DNA from: Edaphobacter lichenicola
Lineage (GTDB): Bacteria > Acidobacteriota > Terriglobia > Terriglobales > Acidobacteriaceae
DNA length: 64,000 nucleotides
Direction of reading: 5' to 3'
Assembly: GCF_014201315.1 (NCBI RefSeq)
Contig: NZ_JACHDY010000001.1
Location: 372,001-436,000 of the forward strand
This document shows, one piece after another, positions 1 through 9,283 of this stretch. The position numbers and the translations under genes were made by a program. Within the stretch, counting starts at the first letter, position 1. Every line of letters starts with the position of its first letter. Below the pieces are notes generated by a model, which was not told the DNA's origin, did not search any database, and saw nothing but the letters and a program-made list of their open reading frames with translations.

Positions 1-918
1 CCGCCCTTCACCTGCATCGACGCCGAAGGCACCCCCATCGCCCTCATCCGTGACGAAGACGTCATCATCAACTTCAACTACCGCGCCGACCGCGTCCGCC
101 AGATCACCCGCGTCCTCACCCGCAAGTCCGGCCTCACCGCCGACCCCGTCGGCAGCCAGGGCCATCAGCTCCCCAAGGCCGCCGAACTCGACGCCGAGAT
201 CCCCCTCGACCTCATCCCCTCCAAACTCCACTACGTCTGCATGACCCAGTACGACAAAAACTTCAAACTCCCCATCGTCATCCCCGCCGAATCGATGGAC
301 AATCTCCTCGCCAACCTCATGGCCCAGGCCAACCTCCGCAACCTCCGCGTTGCCGAGACCGAAAAGTACGCCCACGTCACCTACTTCTTCAACGGCGGCA
401 TCGAAAAGCCCTTCCCCGGCGAAGATCGCGCCCTCATCGACTCACAAAAAGTAGCCACCTACGACCTCGCCCCCGAGATGTCCGCGGCAGGCATAGCCGA
501 CGCAGTCGTAAAGGCCGTCAACGACACCGCCTTCGACGTCATCATCGTCAACTTCGCCAACGCCGACATGGTCGGCCACTCCGGCATGATGGAACCCACC
601 ATCCGCGCCGTAGAAACCGTAGACACGCAACTAGGCCGCATCTATCAAGCCATCAAACAACGCGGCGGCTCGCTCCTGGTCACAGCAGACCACGGCAACG
701 CCGAGATGCTCATCGACCCCGCCACCGGCGGCCCCCACACCGCCCACACCACCAACCCCGTCCCCTTCCTCTACATCACCGAAGAAGGCAACAAGCCAGC
801 CCTGCGCGAAGGTGGCAGCCTGCGCGACATCTCCCCCACCATCCTGTCGCTGCTGAACGTAGACCAACCCAACCAGATGACCGGCGGCAACCTCCGCACA
901 AAACCCAATACCGAATAA
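1..918 (+). CDS. gpmI: 2,3-bisphosphoglycerate-independent phosphoglycerate mutase (3' part)
   Basis: Interconverts 3- and 2-phosphoglycerate in glycolysis; cytosolic, metal-dependent alkaline-phosphatase superfamily. The gene runs in from the left edge, so about 305 C-terminal residues are visible of the usual 510-550. The N-terminal part with the phosphoserine is missing. Visible family signatures are [10 protein letters not shown] near visible residue 25, TYFFNGG near 127, [12 protein letters not shown] near 185, TADHGNAEM near 229 and a closing '[12 protein letters not shown]' stretch. The reading frame is open from base 1. The next gene is on the other strand. Confidence 0.95.
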   Translation, partial: PPFTCIDAEGTPIALIRDEDVIINFNYRADRVRQITRVLTRKSGLTADPVGSQGHQLPKAAELDAEIPLDLIPSKLHYVCMTQYDKNFKLPIVIPAESMDNLLANLMAQANLRNLRVAETEKYAHVTYFFNGGIEKPFPGEDRALIDSQKVATYDLAPEMSAAGIADAVVKAVNDTAFDVIIVNFANADMVGHSGMMEPTIRAVETVDTQLGRIYQAIKQRGGSLLVTADHGNAEMLIDPATGGPHTAHTTNPVPFLYITEEGNKPALREGGSLRDISPTILSLLNVDQPNQMTGGNLRTKPNTE

Positions 919-923
919 GAATT

Positions 924-1030
924 TTTCATCCGACCAAAGGGAGGACCAGCATCGTTCCCCAACCACAACAAGGTATACAAGTCACGAAGTGACCGCCTCC
1001 CGCGCAGGGAGCCCGTCCGGCAGGACAAAA
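924..1030. repeat. dispersed intergenic repeat, partial copy
   Basis: This gene-free gap after gpmI shares blocks with the palindromic element at 14431-14619: TCCGACCAA-GGGAGGACC, GGTATACAAGTCACGAAGTG and CCCGTCCGGCAGGACA are common to both, allowing for small differences and orientation. The same words in two gaps 13 kb apart indicate a dispersed non-coding family. Short open frames through it read as arginine/serine-rich nonsense and are not reported. It may also act as a convergent transcription boundary between gpmI and the metallophosphatase. Confidence 0.6.
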
Positions 1031-1075
1031 TCTTTCGCAGTGAAGACAGTGACGAAGCGAAGCGCCGGGAGGCGT

Positions 1076-2092
1076 TTAAGCGAAGTTAGTAACCGTGCCA
1101 TCCAGCTTCTTAGTAAAGGCGTGGATCACTCGCCCCTTCTCATCCAGATGCCTCAACGTAAGCATCTCCGGCGTAACCTCCAGATCGCTGAACCCATATA
1201 CCCGCGCCGCATAAGGCCCACGCTGAGCCTCATCGATGACGAGCGGATAGAGATCCGCCCCACCGCCACCAGACAAAACAAACGAAGTAGGATGCCCCTC
1301 AAACTCCAGGTGCTGCATATCGTGGTCATGCCCGGCCAGGTACATATGAGCCTTATGCTTCCGCAGAAGCGGCTCCCAGTCCCGCACCAGCACCTTATGA
1401 TCCCCATGCGGCCCATTCGAAAAGATCGGATGATGCCCCATCACCACCAGAAACGGAGTACTCCGAGGCTTCTCCAACTCCGCCGCCAGCCACGCCAACT
1501 GCTCAGCCTGCTGCGTTGGAGTCAACGTAAAGTTCACGCCCTTCGTCGGCAATCCACTCGCGAAAGGCATATTGCTATCCAGCGCAATCACCGTCATCAA
1601 AGGCTTCTTCACCGGAAACTCGAAGCTGTACCAGAGAGAAGGCATCGTCCACCGCGTCCCGCCCGCCTTCGCATACTCCAGCTCCGCCGCAACCTTGCTC
1701 ATTGGCATCGTCTGATAGTCATGGTTGCCAGGAATCGCATACGCCGGGCAATCGAACACACTCTTCGGATACATCTCCTCGAACTGCCTCTGCCACCGCG
1801 GGTCCTTCACACCACCCGGCAGAGGCCCATACCAGTTGTCACCCAGCATCAGCAGCCCCTCGGTCTTGAACCCCTGCGCCCCCACATAAGCCTGCATCGC
1901 AGTGGCCACGCGGCTCTGAGCCTGGAAGTCCTCATAACCCCAATCCCCCACCATCAACAACCGCGATCCACCCGGGGACCGCGCAGGCTTCGAACCAGCA
2001 AAAGAAGGCAGACTCCCAAGCCCAGCTAACGCACTAAAAGCAAAACTCTGTCGAAGAAAGCCGCGGCGGGACAGCGTGTTATTCAAAGTCAT
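1076..2092 (-). CDS. Tat-exported metallophosphoesterase
   Basis: Calcineurin-like metallophosphoesterase of about 338 residues; exact substrate unknown (acid phosphatase-like). The N terminus has a twin-arginine signal (SRRGFLRQS, then a hydrophobic stretch ending near SFAG), so it probably folds in the cytoplasm and acts in the periplasm. Metal-site motifs occur in the family order: GDWG near residue 50, GDNWYG near 85, GNHD near 125, GHHP near 220 and AGHDHDMQ near 255. The start chosen is the ATG directly before the Tat signal; an upstream GTG-type extension would put 15 implausible residues ahead of it. Convergent with gpmI. Confidence 0.85.
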   Translation of the reverse strand: MTLNNTLSRRGFLRQSFAFSALAGLGSLPSFAGSKPARSPGGSRLLMVGDWGYEDFQAQSRVATAMQAYVGAQGFKTEGLLMLGDNWYGPLPGGVKDPRWQRQFEEMYPKSVFDCPAYAIPGNHDYQTMPMSKVAAELEYAKAGGTRWTMPSLWYSFEFPVKKPLMTVIALDSNMPFASGLPTKGVNFTLTPTQQAEQLAWLAAELEKPRSTPFLVVMGHHPIFSNGPHGDHKVLVRDWEPLLRKHKAHMYLAGHDHDMQHLEFEGHPTSFVLSGGGGADLYPLVIDEAQRGPYAARVYGFSDLEVTPEMLTLRHLDEKGRVIHAFTKKLDGTVTNFA

Positions 2093-2227
2093 CCTGTTTT
2101 TATAACACCGCCTTGTTACACAGTGTTGACGAGCCATTCAGCGATTCTTAATCTTGGGAAGCGACGAAGAAGGCGAGTCCACTCAAGAAGCCGAGTCCAC
2201 TCAAGCAGATCGTCTCAGCTTCAGCAG

Positions 2228-2851
2228 CTAAAACTCACGCCGCCCTTCCATCGCTCGTGTCATCGTCACCTCATCGGCGTATTCGATATCGCTCCCCGCC
2301 GGCACACCCGTCGCGATCCGTGTCACCTTCACATCGCCCTTCGCCTTGCGCAACTCCAGGGCAAGATATCCAGCAGTCGCCTCGCCCTCGGTAGTCGGTG
2401 AAGTTGCGAGGATCACCTCATCCACCTCCAGCAGACGAGTCAGCAGATTCGCAATCCGCAACTGCTCCGGCCCCACCCCGCCAATCGGCGAGAGCGTCCC
2501 ATGCAACACGTGATACACCCCGTGATAACTCCGCGTCTTCTCAATCGTCGCAATATTGGTCGGCTCTTCGACCACACAAACCACCCGCTGATTTCGCACC
2601 GGATTCGTGCAATATCCACAAGGATCGACGTCGGTAATGTTGTTGCACACCGAGCAAAGCCGCAGATGCAGCTTCAGCTCCCTGATCGCCGTCGACAACG
2701 CCTCGGCATCCTCCGCGGAGGAGCGCAGCACATGAAACGCCAGTCGCTGTGCGCTCTTGGAGCCAATTCCAGGCAGCTTCCTCAACTCCTCGATCAGCCG
2801 CGACATCGGCTCCGCAAAACGATTAGGCGCTGCATGGAACGAACCAGCCAC
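2228..2851 (-). CDS. recR: recombination mediator protein RecR
   Basis: Acts with RecF and RecO to load RecA on SSB-coated gaps. About 207 residues, typical of the family. An N-terminal helix-hairpin-helix ([14 protein letters not shown], residues 22-35) is followed by a four-cysteine zinc motif (CSVC...CGYC, about residues 72-87) and a Toprim domain ([14 protein letters not shown] onward). The start is a GTG lying immediately after the ybaB stop codon (TAAGTG), so translation is probably coupled. An internal ATG 15 codons on is less likely because RecR proteins normally carry residues before the first helix. Part of the conserved dnaX-ybaB-recR order. Confidence 0.96.
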   Translation of the reverse strand: MAGSFHAAPNRFAEPMSRLIEELRKLPGIGSKSAQRLAFHVLRSSAEDAEALSTAIRELKLHLRLCSVCNNITDVDPCGYCTNPVRNQRVVCVVEEPTNIATIEKTRSYHGVYHVLHGTLSPIGGVGPEQLRIANLLTRLLEVDEVILATSPTTEGEATAGYLALELRKAKGDVKVTRIATGVPAGSDIEYADEVTMTRAMEGRREF

Positions 2852-3184
2852 TTAGCTCAACCCCGGCAGATCCGGCAGGCCCAGCCCACCCATCATCCCG
2901 GCCACACTCGACTTCATCGCCTCATCTGCCCGCCGCCCGGCCTCATTCACTGCCGCGGCAATCAGATCCTCCAGCAACTCCAGATCGCTCGCCGAACTTC
3001 CCATCGCAGTCGGCTCAATCTTCACCCGCAGGACTTCCTTCTTCCCATTCATCCGCACCGTCACCACTCCTCCGCCGCTCGAAGCCTCCACCACCATTGC
3101 AGCGAGCTTCTTCTCCACCTGCTCCTGCATCAACTTCGCCTGCCCCATCATCTCTTTCATCTTGCCCAGATCAGAAAAATCCAT
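2852..3184 (-). CDS. ybaB: YbaB/EbfC nucleoid-associated protein
   Basis: Small dimeric DNA-binding protein of the nucleoid, about 110 residues. The family pattern is clear: an N-terminal coiled helix rich in M/K/Q (DLGKMKEMMGQAKLMQEQ), then a central beta region with VRMNGKKEVLRVKI, then the C-terminal ELLEDLIAAAVNEAG helix. A start four codons upstream (GTG) is possible, but the ATG giving MDFSDLGKM fits homologues better. It sits 24 bases after dnaX and abuts recR, the usual operon order in many bacteria. Confidence 0.93.
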   Translation of the reverse strand: MDFSDLGKMKEMMGQAKLMQEQVEKKLAAMVVEASSGGGVVTVRMNGKKEVLRVKIEPTAMGSSASDLELLEDLIAAAVNEAGRRADEAMKSSVAGMMGGLGLPDLPGLS

Positions 3185-3208
3185 CCTCACCCCCAACGCT
3201 GTATCGTG

Positions 3209-5263
3209 CTAATCGTTATCCCGCAGATCGATTACATTCCGAACCTCAGCATTGAACAACGTCTGCGCCCTCTGCACAATTGGATGCTCCAAGGCCTTTG
3301 CCTGGACGCTTCCGCTCTTCGCCGCCCTCGGCTTTTTTGCACTGGCTGCGCTCTTCACGCCCGGCAGCAGCACCAGCTTCAACGCTCCAGCGCCCGCATC
3401 TCGCAGCGCAGCCCTTGTCAGCTTCTCTGCCTCCGCATTGATCACCATCGGCAGCATCGTCTTTGAGAGCTCCGTCTGCACCCGAATCTCGTTCTCCGTC
3501 ACGGACCACTCTGCATCCGCCAGAGCATCCGCCGGCGTCGCCTGATTCTTAGCGGCCGACAAAGCATCAACAGCCACCCTCTGCAGCTCCTCCGCCGAGT
3601 GTAACGAAGTTGGTTGCATATCAGAGCTGCTCGCACTCCCGGCAGTCTCCGGCCTCTCAACCGCCGTCTCAATCGGCTTCTCCACCACCGGCAAAGCCGC
3701 AACTGCCAAACCTTCTGTCGCCAGCGCAGCTCCAATCGAATCGCAGTCAGTCAGCACCATCTCCGCAGGAGTCGCCACGGGAGCCGGCGTCGCTTCTGCC
3801 GCAGGTACAGGCATCGGCGCCGCGATCGGCACAACGAGAGCAGCAACAGGCACAATTGCAATCGGCGCAGCCGCTATCGCCTTCTCGTCAAACCGATTTC
3901 TACTCTGGTCTTTTTCAAACGGAGAAAACGCCGGTCTGGCACTCGCCACCGTTGCGCTCGTCTCCAACACTCGCGCCGTCGCAGCTCCACTCACCGGACT
4001 TCGAGAAGGCGTCGAAGCCGTGCTCACCGTCCTCGCCGTCGCCACACCCGGGCCAGGCCGCGAGCCGCCGCCAACAGGGAACTGACTCAACACCTCTTCA
4101 ATCGGCAACAGCCGCCGCAGATGCACCAGCTTCAGCAATCCCAGCTCGAAGTGAAACCGCTGCTCCTGCCGGTATCCCAGCTCATCGAACGTCCTCAGCA
4201 TCACCTGCAAAAATCGCGTCAGCTCTTCTTCGCTGAACAACGCAGCCGACCGCCCCGCGCGCCGTTGTTCATCGGCCGAGACCTGCAGCAGCTCTCCCGC
4301 CACTCCATCCGCTCCGGCCCCATCCACGCCGATACCCGCAATCTTCGCGATCACAGCATTCCGCAGATACCTGACAAACTGCCGCGCCAACTGCGCCGGA
4401 GAGTTTCCCGCATCCAACAGTTGGTTCGCAACCGTAATCACCTCGGCGCTGCGATTTCCATCCACCGCCTCAAGTATCCGCTCAAAGACCGCATTCGGAA
4501 CCGTCCCCATCAGCTCCCGAATCTGCCCCGCATCCAGCCGCGGCCGCCCATCTTCCACCGGCGCGCTCGCTATCGCCTGATCCATAATCGACAGCGCATC
4601 GCGCATCGACCCATCGCCAGCCTCGGCCAGCAGGCTCAGCGCAGACTCATCCGCATCCACGCCCTCCCGCTCTGCAATGCCGCGCAGCTCGCCCAGAATG
4701 TCCACCAGCTTCACCGCATGAAAGCTGAAGTGCTGACACCGCGACCGCACCGTCTGCGGAATATCCTCCGGCTGCGTCGTCGCCATCATAAAGACGATAT
4801 GATCCGGCGGCTCCTCCAGCGTCTTCAACAGCGCATTAAACGCCGCATCCGTAATCTGGTGAGCCTCATCCAAAATGTAAATCTTGTACTTATCCCGAGC
4901 CGGCCGATACCGCGCCGCATCCCGCAGCTCGCGAATCTCATCGATCCCGCGATTGGTTGCCGCGTCGATCTCAATCACATCGACCGCATTGCCCGCTCTG
5001 ATCTCCGTGCAACTCTCGCAGACCTCGCACGGCTCTGCCGTAGGCCGCACCGCCGACCCAATCGCATTCCGGCAGTTCAGCGCCATCGCCAGAATGCGCG
5101 CAATCGTCGTCTTTCCAATGCCGCGATGTCCGCTGAAGATATATCCATGCGCGATGCGACCCTGCGTCAGCGCATTCATCAGCGTCACGGTCACGTGGTC
5201 CTGTCCCGCAACATCTGCGAAACGCTGGGGCCGGTATTTCCTAGCAAGTACCTGATATGCCAT
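3209..5263 (-). CDS. dnaX: DNA polymerase III subunits gamma and tau
   Basis: Clamp-loader ATPase of the replisome, 684 residues. The N terminus MAYQVLARKYRPQRF is typical. Walker A is GHRGIGKTT near residue 45, followed by a zinc-binding cysteine set (a Cys around 64 and CEVCESC near 78-84), Walker B with DEAH in YILDEAHQ near 128, and the sensor region LLKTLEEPP. From about 400 to 560 the chain is Ala/Pro/Val-rich and poorly conserved, as in tau linkers. The C-terminal tail probably contacts the polymerase. No slippery heptamer for making gamma was identified by eye. First gene of the dnaX-ybaB-recR operon. Confidence 0.96.
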   Translation of the reverse strand: MAYQVLARKYRPQRFADVAGQDHVTVTLMNALTQGRIAHGYIFSGHRGIGKTTIARILAMALNCRNAIGSAVRPTAEPCEVCESCTEIRAGNAVDVIEIDAATNRGIDEIRELRDAARYRPARDKYKIYILDEAHQITDAAFNALLKTLEEPPDHIVFMMATTQPEDIPQTVRSRCQHFSFHAVKLVDILGELRGIAEREGVDADESALSLLAEAGDGSMRDALSIMDQAIASAPVEDGRPRLDAGQIRELMGTVPNAVFERILEAVDGNRSAEVITVANQLLDAGNSPAQLARQFVRYLRNAVIAKIAGIGVDGAGADGVAGELLQVSADEQRRAGRSAALFSEEELTRFLQVMLRTFDELGYRQEQRFHFELGLLKLVHLRRLLPIEEVLSQFPVGGGSRPGPGVATARTVSTASTPSRSPVSGAATARVLETSATVASARPAFSPFEKDQSRNRFDEKAIAAAPIAIVPVAALVVPIAAPMPVPAAEATPAPVATPAEMVLTDCDSIGAALATEGLAVAALPVVEKPIETAVERPETAGSASSSDMQPTSLHSAEELQRVAVDALSAAKNQATPADALADAEWSVTENEIRVQTELSKTMLPMVINAEAEKLTRAALRDAGAGALKLVLLPGVKSAASAKKPRAAKSGSVQAKALEHPIVQRAQTLFNAEVRNVIDLRDND

Positions 5264-5431
5264 ATAGAAAAGGTAGGGAAGTCACAACTGTCGCGACCGA
5301 TCCGCAGCCTCTATTGTATCGCCCATCGCCAGCCCACTTATCCTCTGCGACGAAAGGCGCTGAAGGCGCGTCAGCCTCGATGGCAGATCGCCGTGCGCGC
5401 AGCACGCCTTTAGCTTTTTGTAGCTTCAAAA

Positions 5432-5890
5432 CTAACGCCCAGCCTTAGCCAAAGCCCGAGCCTTCCGCGCCCGCCGCTTCACCTCAGCCTCGCTGAACAT
5501 CGTCCCCCGGCACTTCGTCGCTCCGCAGTAGCAGTTTTGCTCGTCATCGTCACTGTCGTAGAGGTTGTACTCATAGGTCAGCTCCTCCCCGGCAGCGATA
5601 TCCCGAATCGCAACAACAAACACCCTGCCATCGACATTCTCCGACTCGCAGTTCGGATCGCACGAGTGATTGATAAACATAGCCGTCCCAAATCCGTCGA
5701 TCACCAATCCATTCTCCCCACAGCTGAACAGGTAGGTGATATCCCGGTCCTGGTATCTATCGTCCGCCTCGTCTTTGGTAAACCGCGGCCCGTCATACTC
5801 GCAGACCCGCTTCCCCCTTTTTATCGCCCGAGTGGTATAGCAGCCCGCTGCATGAATCGACGAAGAACGAATAATCAGCCCATCAACCAT
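5432..5890 (-). CDS. SET-domain protein (putative lysine methyltransferase)
   Basis: About 152 residues, essentially one SET domain, a fold best known from eukaryotic histone methyltransferases and present in scattered bacteria. The AdoMet/catalytic signatures are present: GCYTTRAIKRG near the N terminus, FINHSCDPNCE near residue 83, and GEELTYEYN near 115. After it come cysteines in a post-SET-like pattern (CYCGATKCRG). The open frame continues upstream over the opposite-strand TPR gene, but that extension is low-complexity. The ATG giving MVDGLIIRSS is the sensible start. Its substrate cannot be told; ribosomal or nucleoid proteins are possibilities. The call to SET is strong, the role open. 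Confidence 0.85.
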   Translation of the reverse strand: MVDGLIIRSSSIHAAGCYTTRAIKRGKRVCEYDGPRFTKDEADDRYQDRDITYLFSCGENGLVIDGFGTAMFINHSCDPNCESENVDGRVFVVAIRDIAAGEELTYEYNLYDSDDDEQNCYCGATKCRGTMFSEAEVKRRARKARALAKAGR

Positions 5891-6002
5891 AGTCAAAGAA
5901 GTTCCATCTAAATAAAATAGTGGCAGGGAAATAGGCCAGGTGAGCTGACTATAACAAACCACCTCGCAACATCGTCCAAGTACCGAACGAGATCTGCACC
6001 TT

Positions 6003-6725
6003 ATGGCAACCGGTCCGAAAATTCGCGCATTGCTCGCTGCGTTCTTCCTCTCCGTAGCTTGCCACGCACAGACCACGCCTGCGCAAAATCCACCCCCGCC
6101 ATGCCCAGCCCCAGGCCAGAACACATCCCAACCCGCCGCGCCATGCTCCCCGCCTCCATCGGCAAAGAAGCCCTCAGTCGCCGAGCAGTTCCCCTTTCCC
6201 GGCAGCCCCGCGAAGCCGTCCACCTCTGCAACACCCCCGCCCGAATCCCCCAGCTCCACCACAACACCTTCCTCCGCTGCAGAGCAGCATCCCTTCCCCA
6301 CAGCCCCCGCCCCCAGGCTTCCAGGCGACGACTCCAGCAGTAGCAGCAGCTCCGACTCCAGCACCCCAGACCCAGACGCCGTTCCCGACACAGACTTGCC
6401 GAAGCCAGGCACCGAAGGCAGCTCCGTCCACCGCAAGCTCCCCAAGGTCAAACGCGTTCAGACCGACGACGAGCGCGTCGACGAAGACCTCAAGGTCGCA
6501 AAGTTCTACATGCGCGACGACAACCTTCCCGGCGCCTATCTTCGCGCCCAGGACGCCGTCAAAATCCAGCCCGACTACTCAGCCGCTCACTACGCCCTCG
6601 CCGAGATCGCGCAAAAGATGAAGAAGAAAGACGAAGCCATCGCCGAGTTCCAGACTTACCTGAAGCTCGATCCCGATGGCGAAAACGCGAAACAAGCCCA
6701 TAAGGCGTTGGATCAACTAAAGTAG
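6003..6725 (+). CDS. exported tetratricopeptide-repeat protein
   Basis: About 240 residues. A signal peptide (residues 1-22, ending ACHA-Q) is followed by a long Pro/Ser/Thr-rich linker (about 23-140) and then two TPR-like helical repeats: DNLPGAYLRAQDAVKIQPDYSA and a following unit containing YALAEIAQK and AIAEFQTYLKLDPDG. Probably a periplasmic or surface protein-interaction module; partner unknown. It is divergent from the SET gene, and their 5' ends lie about 110 bases apart. The S/P/T linker is encoded by C-rich codons like those of the neighbours, so it does not look foreign. Confidence 0.75.
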   Translation: MATGPKIRALLAAFFLSVACHAQTTPAQNPPPPCPAPGQNTSQPAAPCSPPPSAKKPSVAEQFPFPGSPAKPSTSATPPPESPSSTTTPSSAAEQHPFPTAPAPRLPGDDSSSSSSSDSSTPDPDAVPDTDLPKPGTEGSSVHRKLPKVKRVQTDDERVDEDLKVAKFYMRDDNLPGAYLRAQDAVKIQPDYSAAHYALAEIAQKMKKKDEAIAEFQTYLKLDPDGENAKQAHKALDQLK

Positions 6726-6819
6726 TTGCCACCTGTAGTCCTCTGCCAGACCATCGCCCCGCACCCCCGCAGAGAACACTAGCCGCCACGTCTCTAACCG
6801 GTGTAACGTGATTCTGCTT

Positions 6820-7380
6820 ATGAACTCAACCCTCCATCGCCTCCAGCGCGAGATAGCCTTCTCCCTCGACGGACTCGACGCCGTTCAAACGCAGCTCCAG
6901 CCACCCTCGCGTCCTCACAAGTGGACCATCCAGCAGATCATGGAGCATCTCCTCCTCAGCTACTCCGGCACCGAGCTGGCTCTCAACGCCCGCCTCGCCA
7001 AACGAGCCCCCACCCGCGCAAAACCCAGCATCCCCCAGCATCTCGGCCAATACACCCTCATCCGTCTCGGCTACTTCCCGCACGGCCGCAAGGCCCCGCC
7101 CATGGTAACGCCGGCTCCCACGTCCCATCCTCTCTGCGGCGAAGATCTCACCACCGCCGCCGCCGAACATCTGGCTCACCTCGATGTGCTCTGCGGCGAA
7201 GCCGAAGAACTCTTCGGAACCACCTGCAAATTTGCGAGCCACGCAGTCCTCGGTCCGCTCAATGTAAACCAATGGCGAAAGTTCCAGCTCATTCACGGCG
7301 AGCATCACCTCAAGCAGATCCTCGCCATCCGCAAAGCCCACAGTCTTTCGCCCATCGAGCAACCAACTCACCAGGCATAA
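6820..7380 (+). CDS. DinB-like four-helix protein
   Basis: About 186 residues resembling the DinB/YfiT metal-binding four-helix family (roles in thiol transfer or DNA-damage response are known for only some members). The features seen are the N-terminal helix HRLQREIAFSLDGLD, the 'KWTIQQIMEHLLLSYSG' segment with a candidate metal His near residue 45, and the C-terminal 'NVNQWRKFQLIHGEHHLKQILAI' segment with the HxxH pair typical of DinB. The ATG at 6820 is preferred over a GTG four codons upstream. No operon partner is evident. Confidence 0.7.
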   Translation: MNSTLHRLQREIAFSLDGLDAVQTQLQPPSRPHKWTIQQIMEHLLLSYSGTELALNARLAKRAPTRAKPSIPQHLGQYTLIRLGYFPHGRKAPPMVTPAPTSHPLCGEDLTTAAAEHLAHLDVLCGEAEELFGTTCKFASHAVLGPLNVNQWRKFQLIHGEHHLKQILAIRKAHSLSPIEQPTHQA

Positions 7381-7425
7381 GAAGGATGTCGTTCAGAGAT
7401 CTGCCAGACCGGTAAGATCTGCGGC

Positions 7426-7866
7426 CTACTCTTCCAACCGGCCTGCCGCAGCCTCAGCCGTCTCTTCCTCCAGATCATCCTCGACCCGCAGATAACGCCG
7501 CATATATCGAAGCGGCTCTTCGGCAGCCGCCATCTCTTTCAGGTGATACAGCCACGCATCCTCCCGCGCGCTCCGTCGCGTGTACCCCTTGCGCTGCACC
7601 GTCCCAATCGACCCATCCTTCATTCTGCGTGTAAACGACTGCATCGGAACCTGGAAGGTCATCAGCTCTCCCGGCTTCCAGAACGTCGACGCAAACTCAT
7701 GCGAGAACAGCAGCGCATAATAACGACGCTCCGCCGCCAGCATCTCCACCGCATGCCGCGCGCTCTGCCAAGGCAAACCAAGCTTCCCCACATACCATCT
7801 ACGAAACTCGAACCCGTTGGTGCGCGCCTGCCCGACCAGTAACTGAAGCAACTCAACCCGTGTCAT
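7426..7866 (-). CDS. conserved hypothetical protein
   Basis: About 146 residues, not recognised as a named family. The N-terminal half (MTRVELLQLLVGQARTNGF...WYVGKLG) looks like a compact alpha-helical domain. The middle is basic and aromatic (SFTRRMKDGSIGTVQRKGYTRR), and the C terminus is strongly acidic (EDDLEEETAEAAAGRLEE). The ATG is chosen because the upstream open frame is only arginine-rich low-complexity sequence overlapping the neighbouring gene's promoter region. It is divergent from the TPR gene starting at 7943. Confidence 0.6.
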   Translation of the reverse strand: MTRVELLQLLVGQARTNGFEFRRWYVGKLGLPWQSARHAVEMLAAERRYYALLFSHEFASTFWKPGELMTFQVPMQSFTRRMKDGSIGTVQRKGYTRRSAREDAWLYHLKEMAAAEEPLRYMRRYLRVEDDLEEETAEAAAGRLEE

Positions 7867-7942
7867 ATGCCCGTTCCACAGCAAAGAAGAATACCGGCAT
7901 CGTAGCCGGTTCCGGTGCCCACAGGGTACAGTCTGCGGTGTT

Positions 7943-9265
7943 ATGCGTCCAACTCCGTGTACGCTATCAGAGAAGTTTCCGGAATCAGAGTCTGCATCCC
8001 AGGCTGCCAACCTCAAACGCTTCGCCGTCCAGGCCCGGAGAAGAACCATAAAACGCAGCGTCAAAACTCTCAGCCTCCTCCTCGCCCTCGCGCTGGCTGC
8101 TCCCTCCAACTCGCAGTCTTACAACCCTGCCGCCCACACCGACCCCGTCAACCTCACCCCCCAGGTTCGCGACGCCTTCGAGCACTTCTACGACCTCGAC
8201 TACGAAGGTGCTCTCTCCCGCTTCGAGGCCGTCCAGCGCGCCAACCCGCAAAGCGTCATCGCCATCGGCAACATCCTGCTCACCCTCGTCTTCCGCGAAC
8301 TCTATCGTCAGGACTTGCTCGATACCACCTACTACGCCCACGACTCCTTTCTCACCTCCAAGCGCAATGTTCCCGTCCCCCCGCCCATCCGTGACCGCAT
8401 CGAATCTCTCACCAACTCCGCCGTCGCCCTCGCCGACCAGCAGATCAAATCCAATCCCAACGACGCCAACGCCTACTTCGCCCGCGGATACGCCCGCGGC
8501 ATGCACGCCGCCTTCATCACGCTCGTCGATCACAGCTACGTCGCCGCAGCCCGTCAGGGCCTGGCCTCGCGCAACGACAGCGAAGCCACCCTCAGGATCG
8601 ACCCCGACTACGCCGACGCCAAGATGGCCATGGGCATCCAGCAGTTTGCCGTCGCCAGCCTCCCTCGCCTCGTCCGCATGCTCGTAGGCATCGCCGGCGT
8701 AGGAGGCAACAAAGAAAAAGGCCTCGACCTCCTTCGCGAGTCCGCCGCCCACGGCATCGTCACACCCATCGAGTCCCGCACCGCGCTCTCGCTCTTCCTG
8801 CGCCACGACGCCCGCTACGTCGAAGCCATCGTCGTCCAGAAGGGCCTCGCCGACCAGTATCCCCACGACTATCTCTTCCGCCTCGAGGTCGCCAACCTCA
8901 CCAAAGACTCCGGCAACGGCCCCGCCGCCATCGCGCTCTACAACGCCATCCTCGACGACGCAAAGAAACCCGGCTACTTCATCGAACCCCGCCTCCACAT
9001 GACCTATTTCGGCCTCGCCGACACCCAGCGCGGCCAGAACCAGATCGCCGACGCCGCCCAGAACTACCTCAAGGCCGCCGCCCAACCCACCTGCAGCGAC
9101 TGGATTCGCCGGCGCGCCCAACTCAACGCCGGCGAGATGTTCGACCTCCTCCACAAACGCGACGAAGCCACCAAACAGTACGAGCTAGCCTCATCCGGAG
9201 GCGGCGACCAATCCCAATCCGACGCAGCCCACCGCTACCTGAAGACCCCCTACACCGGCAAGTAG
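7943..9265 (+). CDS. exported TPR-like repeat protein
   Basis: 440 residues with a probable signal sequence (hydrophobic LSLLLALALAAPSNSQ around residues 43-59). The first 40 residues are odd, so the true start may lie further in than the ATG given. The mature part is helical, with TPR-type motifs: DAFEHFYDLDYEGALSRFEA, DANAYFARGYARG, a central hydrophobic SLPRLVRMLVGIAGVGGNKEKG, and C-terminal YFGLADTQRGQNQIADA and LNAGEMFDLLHKRDEATK. It probably sits in the periplasm as a scaffold. Function is not known. Confidence 0.7.
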   Translation: MRPTPCTLSEKFPESESASQAANLKRFAVQARRRTIKRSVKTLSLLLALALAAPSNSQSYNPAAHTDPVNLTPQVRDAFEHFYDLDYEGALSRFEAVQRANPQSVIAIGNILLTLVFRELYRQDLLDTTYYAHDSFLTSKRNVPVPPPIRDRIESLTNSAVALADQQIKSNPNDANAYFARGYARGMHAAFITLVDHSYVAAARQGLASRNDSEATLRIDPDYADAKMAMGIQQFAVASLPRLVRMLVGIAGVGGNKEKGLDLLRESAAHGIVTPIESRTALSLFLRHDARYVEAIVVQKGLADQYPHDYLFRLEVANLTKDSGNGPAAIALYNAILDDAKKPGYFIEPRLHMTYFGLADTQRGQNQIADAAQNYLKAAAQPTCSDWIRRRAQLNAGEMFDLLHKRDEATKQYELASSGGGDQSQSDAAHRYLKTPYTGK

Positions 9266-9283
9266 CTCGGAAAGCCTACGTAC

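Noticed and set aside
989..2029. 346-residue open frame opposite the metallophosphatase
   Set aside because: Starts inside a dispersed repeat and overlaps a clear Tat-exported metallophosphatase; Arg/His-rich.
3614..5413. 599-residue open frame opposite dnaX
   Set aside because: Arg/His/Gln-rich shadow of dnaX, no recognisable domain.
6003..6451. N-terminal extension of the SET gene over the TPR gene
   Set aside because: Low-complexity Gly/Ser; an ATG just before the SET domain at 5890 is the natural start.
7985..9154. 389-residue open frame opposite the TPR gene
   Set aside because: Gly/Val/Glu/Asp-rich pattern typical of reverse reading of GC-rich coding sequence.
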